Positions 10,901 through 22,700 are shown, counted from the first letter of the stretch. The stretch: DNA of 64,000 nt from Annona cherimola (GCA_030490835.1 CM059977.1:22735335-22799334), one strand, 5' to 3'. Program-made: numbers and translations. Notes: generated by a model not told the origin, from the sequence alone.

Positions 10901-13079
10901 AAGTTCGGGCAGTTGCTGAAGCTAGGGAAAAAGGGAATGAGCTTTTTAAGGCTGGGAACTACTTGGAAGCGTGTGTAGCATATGGGCAAGGGCTAGAGCA
11001 TGATCCTACGAACAGCATCTTATTTTGTAATCGAGCAGCTTGCAGGTCTATGCTCAGGCAGTGGAAAATGGCTGTGGAAGATTGTAACTCTGCCTTGAGA
11101 AGCCGACCAGACTACACCAAAGCTCTTCTACGGCGTGCTCATGCCAATGCAAAGGTATGGGCTCATCCAAGTGGAACATCGATTTTGCCTTTATTTTCTT
11201 GAGGTGAATTGCATTTACGAAATTTTCACTGGCCTCCACGTTTGCTTCAGATTTTAATCCAAGCTTCCGCCTGTTTCAAGGCCAACTTTGCTGTATATGG
11301 ATTAAGCTTCAGCATATTTTCTAGATAACATGAAAACCAAGATTATTATTTGATATTTGTTGACTTTTGCCTGTTGGCTGGCAGCCTCAAATACTTGATG
11401 CACTCTAGAAACAAGGAAACTTTACCTTAGATGGGCCATTCAAGAGTATAGCAGTCACAGTACACAGAGGCAATTGTATAATCCTGTGAGGCATGATTTT
11501 TGGATAGTAAATCATGTATTTTTTTCTTGAATCAGCTTAAGCGCTGGGGAGAATCATTTAGAGACTACAAAATCTTGAGCAGAGAAATGCCTGGAGATCT
11601 CAATATTTCTCATTCTCTTCTTCAAGTACAAGCGGAGCTCAAAAGGCTCCAAGGGGAACTGGGCAGCTCACCACTCCAAGGACAAGTGACTGAGGTTAAC
11701 AGCTACCATCAGTTCTTAAAAATCATCAAGTTGGCAAGTAAGAAGGGACCCTACTATAATTATCTCGTACTTTTATTTAGGAGAAATTGCATGCCCTATA
11801 GTTAGAATTAGGAAATGTTAAGAAAGCACCCATCTGGGAATTAGACAATCCAGGAAGCTCACTTGTGGGCCCCTCATTCAATGTGGCCTGGATCTTGGAA
11901 ATGTATTCTCCTCAGATGGATGCACAAAAGTATCATTGCAAATACAAATTAAGAAAATTAAGCACAATCTCAACCACTATGGCCATGTTCAGACCACGGA
12001 AAGCTGAAATACTGGTTATCCAGTGTTGCTTTCTAGCATCTGGGCAAATGCTCTTATTTGAGGATGCATCTTTTGCACGTGCAAGTCTGCACACAGGCAC
12101 CCATGCATCCTGCCAAACCAGAATACATTTTCATACTTCTTTTGCCATAGGGCTTGTGCTTCTACTGTTCTTTATGAAGTCAGACGAAAAATGCAAGCAA
12201 CTCTCACCACTGGTCACTGAGCTATCTCAGCAATACCCTTCCTGGAAGTTCCTCAAGGTGAGACCTCAAGATTTTATTTTATTTTTCCCCTATTTGCATG
12301 CATTTGTTCTCTTCGACCATGGATCTGAAATATGTGCGTTATAGTCCGCCTTGTGGAATATTAGCTTATCAATTATACATGAGATATCTATACTCTCTAG
12401 TTCAGAAGCCATTCCACTTATTAGCAGCTTTTATTTTGGACTCTATAGCTGTGTTGGTGTCATAAGCACGGACATTATCTTAGAACACTTCTTGGTCCTT
12501 CTGCAGTCTGATGGATTTTATAGACAGCAGCATTTGACGGAACCAGCAAATTTGAGAATTGTAAACTAGTTGATCAATCAATCTGTAAGTTGAATGGTAA
12601 GCTGCCAAAACTGATTTTGGCTAGAAAAAATTCAGAGTGGAAAGATCCTTACTTCCTCATTAACGCAAAATATATTTTCATGTTATGGCTGGACTGTCCC
12701 GATGAAGTGAATTTTTGGCACATTCATTTAACAAAGGAAGATGCTATGTGCAGTCAGATTGGTGAGGTAACTGTATCCCATGCTCCATCAATGGTGACAC
12801 TATTTTGTAAGAGGAAAAAATGTGGCACGGAGCTGTTTTGGTCATCTGTATTAGTGCCCTGCATCAAACATTTTGCTTCACCAAATAAAAACTCCCAACA
12901 ATTGAACCTTGATATTTTACATGCAGGTTGATATCGAAGAACATCCAGATTGGGCTGAATCAGAGAGCATCGAGATTTTGCCTATTTTCTTCATATATAA
13001 AAATGGCCTCAAGCTGAGGGAACTTTGCAGACCTAATAGGCAAATTCTTGAGCATGCTTTGCAGCTTCACAGCAATTAG
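7929..13079 (+). CDS. TTL: TPR repeat / thioredoxin-like (TTL) protein, 7 exons
   Basis: Exons join as 7929-9193, 10047-10242, 10330-10496, 10824-11154, 11536-11737, 12151-12257 and 12927-13079. All introns are GT-AG, phases agree, and the product is 806 residues with a TAG stop. Residues 1-340 are Ser/Lys-rich and probably disordered, with GNI/YGHGNI strings seen in this family. TPR repeats start near residue 341 (NAGNEEYMKGHYAEAISLYD), and a second block near 575 begins REKGNELFKAGNYLEA. The C-terminus (about 712-806) is a thioredoxin fold with ILPIFFIYKNG in the cis-Pro region but no CxxC pair, so it is not expected to act as a reductase. In Arabidopsis, TTL proteins are scaffolds in osmotic stress, brassinosteroid and cellulose synthase responses; that role here is inferred from family. 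It is longer than the usual ~700 residues because of the N-terminus. The start is the first Met before the Ser-rich region. Confidence 0.88.
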
Positions 13080-14170
13080 AAGTGGGTATTTGACCAGTCC
13101 CCAGCAAGAGAGAGATTATGATGCAGATCCCTATGGCCACTGAAGTATTATGCTTTGCTAGTATGTTTGTAAATCGAGGCACTTACCATGCTGTTGACAT
13201 GAAAATCTCCTGGTTGCATGGATTTCTTTATTCGTGAAAGCAGGTGGTGTCCACAATTGTTGATACAATGCAATCAAGCCATGAGGATTGAATCAATATT
13301 GTCATGGATTGGAAGACCCTGGCCCTTGAATCTTTATGCATTTTTTTTCTGGGTTTAATATCTTCCATTGCTGTTGTTCCTTTTCACCTATTGGTTAAAG
13401 GGTTGTACCTCCACATCCATGTACATGGGTGCAACAAGCATCCAATTTGGGCATTGCCAAGGTTTGTTCACAACTGTGTAGAGATGAAGACCTGATATTC
13501 AACAGGTATTCTTGGTCTTCCATTATATAAACACTTATATATTCAGAGCGGAGAAGTACAGAAATCTGTCTAGAATAAGCTTTGTTGTTCATGGCAGCCA
13601 ATTTCAAAGTTTTTACATGTTGCAATAAAGGACTTTTTTGATTGGTTCATGTTCTTTATTATCTCTTTCTGTCAATAACTATTCTCTCTATCAACCAGCA
13701 ACAGATGCCAAAAGATGCAGTGCATAAATAAAATATGCATTTTCGTTATCATATGAATTCATTTCTTTGTCATTTCCATCACTATATATGTACTATAATG
13801 CCATGTTGGTTTAAGCTGTTCTGTTTTCTGGTCTTTAGCAGACAGAACAATTGCCTAGAAGTGCAAATCCGAATGTAAATGGGGGGCATTTTGATGGTCA
13901 CATTGACTTGAGTTTTTTGAATGCAGAGAGCTTGCTACAAAACTAGGTCAAACCAAGTCGGACAGACATTTTAATCTTAATCTCTCTCTCATGCTGGATG
14001 AAATACAGTGTCATTCTAACAAAATATGCACAAACAAGGAGAAATTAGGTCAAACAATAGAGGTCATCAAACTTCATAGAAAATACACATAACTGAGCAT
14101 TGTGGCAAAATATCCTCAAGTAGACCACGTGCTGCCGTCCAAAAGAACCAGCATCAACTTTAATAAAATC
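13080..14170. other. 3' flank of the TTL gene
   Basis: This probably holds the TTL 3' untranslated region. Possible polyadenylation signals are AATAAA at about 13624 and 13726. No further gene is seen. Confidence 0.45.
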
Positions 14171-14799
14171 ACACAGACTAGGGGTGTTAATGGTCATGGT
14201 CAACTCGTCAACCCACTCGTCTAACCCGTTTATAAATGGGTTTCGGTTGGGATTTTTTAATAAACGAGTTATGATCCGCCAACCCGTTTAACTATTTAAT
14301 TAAATAAATAGATTAGGGTTGAGATTTTATAACTTGTCAACCCGTTTAGTAACCCATTTAACCCATATAACTTGTTCAACCCGTTTAATTCGTTCAACCC
14401 ATTTAACTTTCTTAACTCATTAAAGTTTCATAAATATGCATGTAAACTCCTTGGTTATTTTATCTCTCTAAGTCTTTCTCTATTCACTTAATTTTCACTT
14501 TTCTACTGCTGCCCTAATTCCATTTTCCCGTTACTGCCCTATTTTCATTTCCCCTATGCTGAAAACACTCTTTCGTCTCTCCCTACAAGATCATTATCTA
14601 CTAGAGTCTAGGCTTTTAGGTTATTTATTATATAACCCATTAACAACCCACCAACCCGTTTATTAAATGGGTTGTAAATGGGTTAGGGTCGAAGTTTTTA
14701 AAATTGGTTAATAAACGGATTAGGGTTGAGATATTTTAAATGGATTAGGATTAGGCTCCAACCCGTCCAACCCGATATGTTAACACCCCTAATAGAGAC
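14171..14799. mobile_element. hAT-like non-autonomous element rich in AACCCGTTT
   Basis: The element (14179-14791, 613 bp) has ends TAGGGGTGTTAA and TTAACACCCCTA. It is flanked by an imperfect 8-bp duplication (ACACAGAC / ATAGAGAC, 6 of 8), as expected for hAT transposons. The subterminal regions are packed with AACCCGTTTA-type repeats and their complements. There is no transposase frame. Confidence 0.7.
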
Positions 14800-15190
14800 A
14801 TAGGCTAGTTGCAACTTGCAAGAACTCAATAAGGGAAACCACGCGGACGAGAACACCATCCAACATACTCGAATTACTCACTTGATTGGAATGAAAAAAT
14901 CCATCCATAAGTCATTCTTGAATCCCACAAAATGACCCAACTTCTATAACAGACGTAGTCAAAATACAGAAAGAGGGCTGTTCTGCCTCAGATTTCTTGC
15001 TTAAACGGGAAAGGATAGTGTGTAGAATGTCGATGGTCTTAGTACTTGGGCTGGACGTCGGTGCGGACGTAAATGGGTGAACCAGGCGGACGAACGAGGT
15101 AGCTCACTCAAAAAGCCTGGCTCGATAGCTTCCAAACAGGCAGCAGTCTGTCTGGGGCAATCTGATGGGCAATACCTTGTAGTAGTAGGA
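14800..15190. other. Spacer with moderate GC, no gene recognised
   Basis: The stretch 14940-15190 is GC-richer and has one 64-codon frame on the minus strand that I do not recognise. It is probably non-coding. Confidence 0.4.
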
Positions 15191-15194
15191 AACA

Positions 15195-15420
15195 ATCCAA
15201 TGCACCCGGACCTTATTTTTTATTTTTCCGATTTCTTTTGACCATTATGTGGGCCCCAACTATAAAAATTCCATACACGCAATTCTGCAGTTTATTGATT
15301 TTATTTAATATTTTTTGAATTTTAAAAATAAAAAATTAATAAATTATAAAATTGTATATATAAGAAATACATTCTTGGGCTCACATGGTGGTAAAAAGGA
15401 GTAGTGCACCGGGCATAAAT
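15195..15420. mobile_element. Foldback MITE, family D
   Basis: The outer part reads TGCACCCGGACC on the left and GTGCACCGGGCA on the right. The arms pair through ACCATTATGTGGGCCC against a mirrored GGGCTCACATGGTGGT. The middle is AT-rich. A related copy lies near 40810-40990. Confidence 0.5.
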
Positions 15421-15444
15421 AGTCTTTGATTTATTTCCATGACA

Positions 15445-16005
15445 CAATCACACACACGAGGGCTCTTCACATGCGTCGCATGGCAGTCCTCGTACAATAT
15501 TTTATATTTTTAATTTTTAATTTTTCATAAACGTATTTTCCCAAGTGTATTTAACTCATATATCAAGTTTTACTATTTTATAATATTTGTATATGTTTAT
15601 TTTTTACTTTTAAAAAATCAATTTCAGGGGTATTTTTGTCAATTTCATCCCTTAAAAACTTGAATTTTAAAAATAAAAAATAATATGTAAAAATATTCCA
15701 AAATGGTAAAACTTGGTATTTTTGTTAAACACACTTAGGATATGTTTGTTTAAAGGAGAATGCAAAAAATGGAAATACAAAAATCAACACTCAAGTACCC
15801 TACTGTTTCATCTTTATTTCTATATTCCCATATCTATTCAATTCTCATTCTCCATTTATATTCATTCTATCCTTTACTCTTTTTTTTATTATAAAAAAAT
15901 ACACTCTTAGAAAAATATGTTTACAAAGAAAAATAAAAAATAAATGTTGTATGAAGGGCTACCATGCTATTAATAGCATGTGAACAACCCTCATCGCACA
16001 CTAAC
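15445..16005. mobile_element. Foldback MITE, family B variant, interrupted by a Tourist element
   Basis: The left end (CACACACGAGGGCTCTTCAC) pairs with the right end (GTGAACAACCCTCATCGCAC). Inner strings 'aagtgtatttaactcatata' and its mirror follow on both sides. The right arm is interrupted at 15738-15906 by a short Tourist-like insertion; removing it restores the palindrome. Confidence 0.6.
15735..15909. mobile_element. Short Tourist-like MITE nested in a foldback element
   Basis: The element (15738-15906, 169 bp) starts GGATATGTTTG and ends AATACACTC, with TTA on both sides (15735-15737 and 15907-15909), the three-base duplication of PIF/Harbinger-type elements. It interrupts the string CACACTTAGAAAAATATG of the host foldback. 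Confidence 0.65.
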
Positions 16006-16908
16006 CAAAGAAGCTCTCCTTTACTCTCCTTGATCCGTGATTTTTGCTAAGTTTATACAAGCAGTGGTGGAGCTAAGGTGAAATCGCGAATGCAATGCCT
16101 CTCCTACAATTTTTAAAATTTAAAATTTTAGTTAATTTTTATGTGCTTTCTCCTTCAAATTATATTTCACAACCCTTCCATCCCCGTCCCTTCTTCTCTT
16201 GATCTTTAATTGTATACTTATGGAAACTAGGTTCTCAACCCTTCATCACTTTTTAAAGATTATGTAGCTTTCTGTGTTCATGCTTTATCCCATTTCCTTG
16301 TTGAGTCCAAACCCCTAGGTCAACTTAATGAGTCAAATTTGATAAACTTAGTTTTTCTAAACTTCTCATGTGCAAATGAGACTGAGTAATTATATATGTC
16401 AATTATCACTGAGTCAAATTCAATTGATGTAGTTCTTCTTTGTTTGAGTTTCTCATTGGCAAATGAAAAGACTAAGTCATCTAGATTGTTTGCTAGGTGT
16501 CTTAATTGAGAGTATGTTTGCTAATTGTGTGGGGTGGCATAGGCCGGAAAACTGTGGGGTGTCTCATGCCAATAAATTTCTCAATTAATAATCATATTTT
16601 TTCACTTTTACTCCTATATTCTAACTATTTTTCTAATCAACTCCCCTCCAACAAGCTTATTTGTTCTAACTTTCCCCTATCATTTTTTACCCATCATACC
16701 ATTTTCAAAATATTTTACTTCTTACTTCCAGTCTCATCCCACAATCTCACCAAATAATCAAATTTCAAAATTTTAGGCATCTAAAATCATCCTAAAGTTA
16801 TGTTATCAACATCCATAAAAAAAAATTATGTTATCTACCACCATGCAAGACTCCATCAAGTATATAGATTATATTTCAAAAATCGAATACGAAGAGAATG
16901 GAATAAGC
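16006..16908. other. AT-rich spacer with degenerate MITE-like remains
   Basis: No gene is seen. The part at 16508-16760 begins with 'agagtatgtttgc', ends near 'caccaaataatc', and resembles a worn Tourist-type copy, but the body is too diverged to be sure. Confidence 0.4.
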
Positions 16909-17520
16909 CACTAGAACAAAAGTCATCAATAGCAACAGAAATATATTGTTGCTATTGGGGTTTTTTTCGTTGCTAATGTTTATCGTTGGTTGCACCATTG
17001 ATACAAAAGCCCCGTCCCTAAAAGTCATCAGCAATGACACCAAAACGGTTGCTACTGGTACATCAATAGCAACGAATTTTTCACGATGCGAATTATGAAT
17101 AATTTCATTGCAATCTTCTGCTCTGGTCACTAACCTGCGAGAGTACTTTCATTGCAATTGGTACCTTAATTACAATAAAAAATTTTGTTGCAAATTCTAT
17201 TCTAAATTCGACACAAAAAATTGAATTTTAACCATGGTTAAAAATTGGTAATGAACAATTTTGTTGCAATTGATAATAAAGTCAGTTGCAATTGATAATA
17301 AAGTTTGTTCCAGTTGATAATAAAGTCCGTTGCAATTGCCTTTAATATACATTTCATTATAATCAATTACGTGTTTTATCATTAATTACAATATACAATA
17401 TACATCAAAAAAATTACAATGTACAATAAACAGAGCTAAAAACTTTGAAAAAACAAATACATTATACACCAACAAAATGATAAGAAAATAAAAATGTCCT
17501 AATACTTGAAGGTCAACAAA
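16909..17520 (+). mobile_element. Terminus of a CACTA-type transposon
   Basis: The sequence from 16909 begins CACTAGAACAAAAGTCATC, followed by many subterminal repeats of the types TTGCTATTGG, AGCAACAGAA and TTGCAATTGATAATAAAG (three copies at about 17262-17340). A CACTA start followed by dense short direct and inverted subterminal repeats is the signature of CACTA (En/Spm) elements. The opposite CACTA end was not found, so this is a fragment or a solo terminus; its inner limit is uncertain. Confidence 0.6.
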
Positions 17521-18183
17521 CAAGTCAACATCTTCTTATGTCTTCACTACATTCGATTTGGACAATTTTGGTGGTTGCAAGTCTATAGTTACGCTCAAAC
17601 ATAATAAAATTTTATAAGCAAATAATCATATGAAATGCCAAATTTTAAGGCAAATCACCTCAACTACATATATAATAGACACCCATGAAGAAAACAACGA
17701 GAAACAAGTTGAACGCTATTGTTCAACCTTAATAATCACCAATATGCTTTAGGAGAAAATTGTTCAAATCTATATCTAACAAGTATTTTAAGAATTCGGA
17801 CCGAAGCGGTACCAAGTTGCACCCTTAACTTCAAAAGTTCAATAATGGTTTTAAAATACGAGTGATCGACGTCAACTAAATTTAAAAGCACGATGGGTTA
17901 AACTTTAGAGAACTTTGGCAGCACACCACCAAGTTACAAAATTTTAAAAACTTGGTGACGCGCCCTCAATTAAAATGAGCGAAGCTTAATTGCAATGTCA
18001 CGAGCAATTAAGTATTAACCCAGACCAAGTGGACACTCATGCAAATGACCAGTATATCAGGATTTGCTTTTGGTGCCAAAAACAACACGTTTGTTTCTTC
18101 GTGGTGCCCTATGTCGACATGTATATCATGCAGCTGCCGGCTATTGATTGGTGATACCCTCCACTACTCTAATTAAAAAAGGT
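17521..18183. other. Spacer, possibly transposon interior
   Basis: No coding frame is found. Complexity is moderate and it may continue the CACTA element or an old retroelement. No long direct repeats were noticed. Confidence 0.35.
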
Positions 18184-18236
18184 GTACTACCCAACTTCTG
18201 TACTACGTGCTGCTGCCTGCCTCTGATCTAATGTAC
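18184..18236 (+). promoter_or_regulatory. Cluster of three GTAC copper-response-type motifs
   Basis: GTAC occurs at 18184-18187, 18200-18203 and 18233-18236, ending about 75 bp before the first upstream ATG at 18311 and 220 bp before the COPT-like frame. SPL7-type regulators bind GTAC cores in promoters of copper-deficiency genes, including COPT transporters in Arabidopsis. The cluster is seen directly; a regulatory role is inference. Confidence 0.45.
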
Positions 18237-18455
18237 TACTAGTGCGCTTTAAAAAAAAAAAAAATTACAAATAACAATTCTCAAGTAATGCCGATCTCCC
18301 ATTCCTAACCATGGGAAGATCGACCGCCATCTCAAATTCCCTTCATATATGGGGTGATGAAGGTTCAACCATGCTTCTGATGGCAACAAGATCGTATCCG
18401 CTTTGCAGAACGAGTCCAACATTGGCATTCTGTACTCTGGGTTAGGTAGCCAGCC

Positions 18456-18734
18456 ATGGCCATGGGAGCATTACTGGTGTCACTAATCTTTATTGCCTCG
18501 CTGTGGATCGAGTGGCTCTCGCATATTCTTCTCCTGCCGCCAAGCAGCAATGCTGCTTCCAGCCTTGTGCGCACAGCTCTGTATGCAGCCCGCATCTTGC
18601 TCACTTACCTTGTCATGTTCGCAATCATGTCTTTTGACATTTGGATCTTCGTGTTCGCGGTTGCTGGTCACTCGCTTGGATTCTGGATTGTTGGCCTCCA
18701 CCAGTCCTCTCCTTCAGCTTCGCCCTCCTGCTGA
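18456..18734 (+). CDS. COPT/Ctr-family copper transporter, N-terminus missing (possible pseudogene)
   Basis: This 92-residue frame matches the membrane core of plant high-affinity copper transporters. It has a first helix ending WIEWLSH, a second helix with the copper-conducting M-x3-M motif (MFAIM) and a third helix with the G-x3-G packing motif (GHSLG). COPT proteins normally have ~150 residues with a Met/His-rich start and a WGK...LFSGWPG segment before the first helix. Here an in-frame TAG lies just upstream. A separate 44-codon frame from an ATG in good context (18311-18445) sits one base out of phase, and a third-frame string NIGILYSG at about 18416-18439 resembles the missing VEVLFSGWP region. 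This suggests one or more small frameshifts. Alternatives are a shortened functional protein or an assembly error. A complete paralogue lies 7 kb downstream. Confidence 0.6.
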   Translation: MAMGALLVSLIFIASLWIEWLSHILLLPPSSNAASSLVRTALYAARILLTYLVMFAIMSFDIWIFVFAVAGHSLGFWIVGLHQSSPSASPSC

Positions 18735-19659
18735 CTGCATGCGCTAATAATTATTCCAGCATATATAGCCCTGTTTGGTGCTCGGCGAAAACACCCACAA
18801 ATCAATCTCTTGTGCTACGTTCATGAGATGCATCAGCTTCTGGTAACTCCAACTACACTGCATGATGCCTCGAATCTCTAAGAACAAGCTATATGGATTC
18901 AATCATTCAAGAGTATTCAATTCCTTGGGTTGGGAGTGTCGAAAAGCACATGCATGTTGTTTCCGTTTGAATTCCTGCTAACCCACACGACTTGAACTAG
19001 CCAGATTGCGAGGAGCAAATTAAAACATAAAAAATGAAGGGGAAAAAAAACAAAAAAAATCTTAGTTCCAAGCTTGGTTTGATATCGGAGTTTTTTAAAA
19101 CATAGGCATAATGCTTCTATTGATTATTTGCACAAGTGCTACTTTTTTTTTTTACGGGACATAAGTGCTACTAATTAATTTAGATTTTTTTGCACCTTAG
19201 TGCATTATTTTGTCTCTTCTAAGAGTAGGGGCAAGGAAGTAATTCATTTCATGAGCCAGGATTAGGCTTAGATTTTACAGATCAGTTTATTTTGATTTAG
19301 TTTGATTAATGTGACTGCTGACTTGTAATATATGTAAGCATTGATATGCTCGATCTGACGGTTATCCAAAACTTCATATTTATGAAAAATTAAAAGGTTT
19401 GCACCTGTGTACTCGTTACCTGGAAATCATGACAATCTAACTTCGAAATAGGAGAGGAAATGAAAATAAAAGAAAGGGAGAGGAAATGCGTAAACGTGGA
19501 GAATTTTACGAGTTCTTCTGACTTTGGGTTTTGCTTTGGCTTGGGTTTTTACAAAGATAAATTTATTTATCTAAAACTTCAACCACAATTTCTGAAATTC
19601 CAACTCTGAGTTAATTAACCCAATTTCTAAAATTTGTTGCACTGTAGATCAGTTGACGG
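18735..19659. other. 3' flank and AT-rich spacer
   Basis: No gene is seen. Possible 3' untranslated sequence of the COPT-like frame comes first, then AT-rich DNA with poly-A/T tracts at about 19047-19060 and 19144-19153. Confidence 0.4.
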
Positions 19660-20200
19660 TTCAAGTTGAGGGGCTGTGCTTCTATAAAATCTCAATTTAT
19701 GTAACCCCTTCATTTCTAATATTTTGATGATTTATTGAAAATCCACTCTGTTTATTATATTTAGTATCATTTATATTATTATAAAAACACTCCCATTTGT
19801 CTAGTATCATACGTATGCATCTCATCTACAAATGTAGAAAATCAACATAATAAAGAAGTTAATGCCAAATATCAATTTTAAAATAATATTTTCAATATTT
19901 AAATCATCTAAAATATCATTACTATATGGATAAATGATTTTATAAAATATTCCCATGTCTTTAGCAAAAAAATATTACTATATCCTAATATATAAGTAAA
20001 ATAGATTTAAGTATTTTCTCTAATTTATACATAAATATATTTATTTTTAAGCAAATGTAGGTTATGAACATCTATGATTTGGATAAAATTTAGTCTTATA
20101 GCTAAACAAACTATATTGAATAAATGAGTAGATTTAATTTTTCATCCAGTATTAACATATTGAAATTGGAGGGGTTACATACAATTGCTTCTATGTAACA
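19660..20200. repeat. Family E repeat, near full length
   Basis: This ~540 bp AT-rich unit has inverted ends: GCTTCTATAAAATCTC...GTAACCCC on the left and GGGGTTACATA...GCTTCTATGT on the right. Internal strings ('atggataaatgattttataa', 'gcaaatgtaggttatg') recur in copies at 31230, 33000, 47380, 53430 and 56484. It has no coding capacity and is probably a non-autonomous DNA transposon of undetermined superfamily. Confidence 0.55.
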
Positions 20201-21969
20201 TGAAAATGTTCTAAAATTAAATTGAGAATATTATAAAGTCAACTTTAATTATTTTGAAGTTCATTTTTCATTCATCCACTAAAATAAAAGTTTATAAATA
20301 CAACCACACTTTTTTGCAATTCAAATTTTATAAATGGGGCTCACATATAGTGATATTAAACAGATGAAAATTTTTCGTAATAATATAAATTATTTTAAAT
20401 ATGATAGATACAGTGAATTTTTCATTAACCATCAAAATATTAAAAATGAAGAAGGTTACATTAAAAAAAAGTGTTTTATAAAAGCAGAGCACTATAAGAT
20501 ATATCCTCCAAATATGTAGAAAATTAACGCTATAAAAATTTGAATTTGATCGCTAAACAAAATTATTGATACAATAATGAGACGTATGTCAAATAGCAAC
20601 CACTAAGAAAAAATTTAATTGCTAATAGTTCATGGTTTTATTTCTTTATTGGTATACAATATATCTCAATTTATCAGACAATCAAGCCCAAAGACAATTT
20701 TTACAATGTAAAGAGGAAGATCATAAACTTCATAATACCAATATAGGAGACCATTAGCTCCCAAATATCTAGAGGAGACCACAGCTCCCAACTATTATTC
20801 CTACTGGTGGACAGCTCTCGGCAATCTCCACCACTACTTAGAACTTGCATGGCTAAGAAGCGCACTGTCCGCGGGTACCAATTGGGCAATTCTCAGTTGG
20901 CCACGGTTTTTATGTTTAAGCAATTAAATTTTGATTTGTTTATCAAAACATCTGCACGGTAAGAAATTTTTTTTACTTAAAAGAATCATCATAAGGAAGG
21001 AAAATTTTCATTAGCTTTAAAAATATCATCATATGTAAGGAATATTTTTCTTGCATGTGCATTTTTTTTTACTAATATAGATTTTTTGTTGCCCTCTCCT
21101 TATGGGGTCCCACTCGGCTTAACTCTGAAAATCAAAGCTACTTAAATAAAAGAATATATTTTTTGTTGTGTTGTTTCATTTATCTATTAACTATTACATC
21201 TAATAAATGTATTTCAAAATTATTTTCTAAATTTAAAGTGAAATTATAATTTTAAAAAATATGAAGGTAGTTTAAAGAATCAAATTGAAAACTAAAATTA
21301 AAATTGATCTAACTTTAAAAATAAGATAGAGTACACCTTGAACTAAGCTAAACTAAAATAAGAGAAACTAGAAGATTTGGAAATAAGATAAGAGTAGTGT
21401 GAACCTCAAATCAAATCTATCAAATCCAAGTTTCACCCCAAAGTATGCTTTTAAGCCAATTTCATTAAAACCTTCGTTGATTTGGACCACCTAGATGATA
21501 AAGTGAAACTTAGTTCCTCTCATTATATTTAAAATTATTTATTTAACTAAAAAATAAGTTTTATATAAATAAAAGACGTGCATATATAGTCCCCTCTAAA
21601 AAATGTATAATAATAATAATGTAACCGGCTGATTTTTTTTATTACATGATCAAAATGGCCCTATACACAAGGTTTCAGTGAAAATTTCTACGCCAAAGTG
21701 GGAAGCCGACTTGAACAGTGTGTGTTCTATTGCCGTAAAATACAGACCTACATTAAAGCAGTGCGCACCATTAGGTGGTTGACACAAAATATTAGTGGCG
21801 TTATAAGTCAAGGGTATACCGTATACGTGACGCACTGACGTAGGGTGGGGTAGGCACTGTTCCATTTAGGACAGACACCAAACTGTTCTATTTCGCATTG
21901 GCCAAATACACTGACGGGAGAGAGGGTGTTAGGGAGAACGTAGAGGAGCTTCGAACAGGGGCCCCTTGT
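20201..21969. other. AT-rich spacer
   Basis: No gene is seen. A moderately GC patch at 20700-20910 has a 62-codon minus-strand frame that I do not recognise. The stretch 21640-21960 is another GC patch without a recognisable product. Confidence 0.4.
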
Positions 21970-22196
21970 TCATGGGTCCGTTAGGCGGAGTTGAGTTAAA
22001 TAAATAAATATATATATATATCAATAAATTTCAATCACCCTAACTATCATATTTTTTTCACTTTTATTCCTATATATTTCAATCATTTTTTATACAACTT
22101 CTCCATTTATTCTTATTTTAATCCTTTCATATTACATAAATCCTTCAAATCTTAAAAAATTTTCTACTTCTCCACTTTCCACGCACTCTAAAAGAT
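21970..22196. mobile_element. Worn MITE-like sequence
   Basis: The body resembles reverse-oriented Tourist copies of this window, with CT-rich strings such as 'cacttttattcctat' and 'tcattttttatacaacttc', but clear ends are not preserved. Confidence 0.3.
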
Positions 22197-22199
22197 GCC

Positions 22200-22350
22200 G
22201 TTGTTGCCACTAGGTTAGCGTCCTGGTGGTGCGCTGATGCTTCCAGTAAGACGCCTAGTCTCGAGTCCCACAAAGTGCTGGTAAAATAATTGCAATTTTC
22301 CTCTAATTGTGGGGATTTTATAGATTTCTCCCAATAATAAAAGTATTTAC
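22200..22350 (+). mobile_element. tRNA-derived SINE
   Basis: An A-box-like string (GGTTAGCGTCCTGGTGG, 22213-22229) is followed about 27 bp later by a B-box-like string (TAGTCTCGAGTCCCA, 22256-22270), the internal RNA polymerase III promoter layout of tRNA-derived SINEs. The downstream part (CCTCTAATTGTGGGGATTTT) matches the SINE at 34195-34370 on the other strand. The 3' end runs into a TA repeat. Confidence 0.6.
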
Positions 22351-22700
22351 AAATATATATATATATAGATTTATTCAGGTGCATTCGGACTGCACCCGAA
22401 TTCCACTGCAGACGCCCCATCCGGCCGTCCATTTCAGCGGGTGAAATTTGCATCGCTTGTTCCATCGTGCGTGTACGTGTAGAGGGAGACGGCAAGCCGA
22501 ATGAGACTGCGCATACACACGCTCAAAACTTCGGAGAATGCATTTTCCCGCTCATCTCTCCCATTTCGAAAACGGAGACGACGACGCTGCTGCTGCCACC
22601 ATTGCTCTCGAATCTCCTTCTCCGTCGATTTCTCCTTCTTCGTCGAGATTTCGAAGTTCTCCGTCGATTCTGAAATTCTGCGTCGACGGAAAGGGTCATC

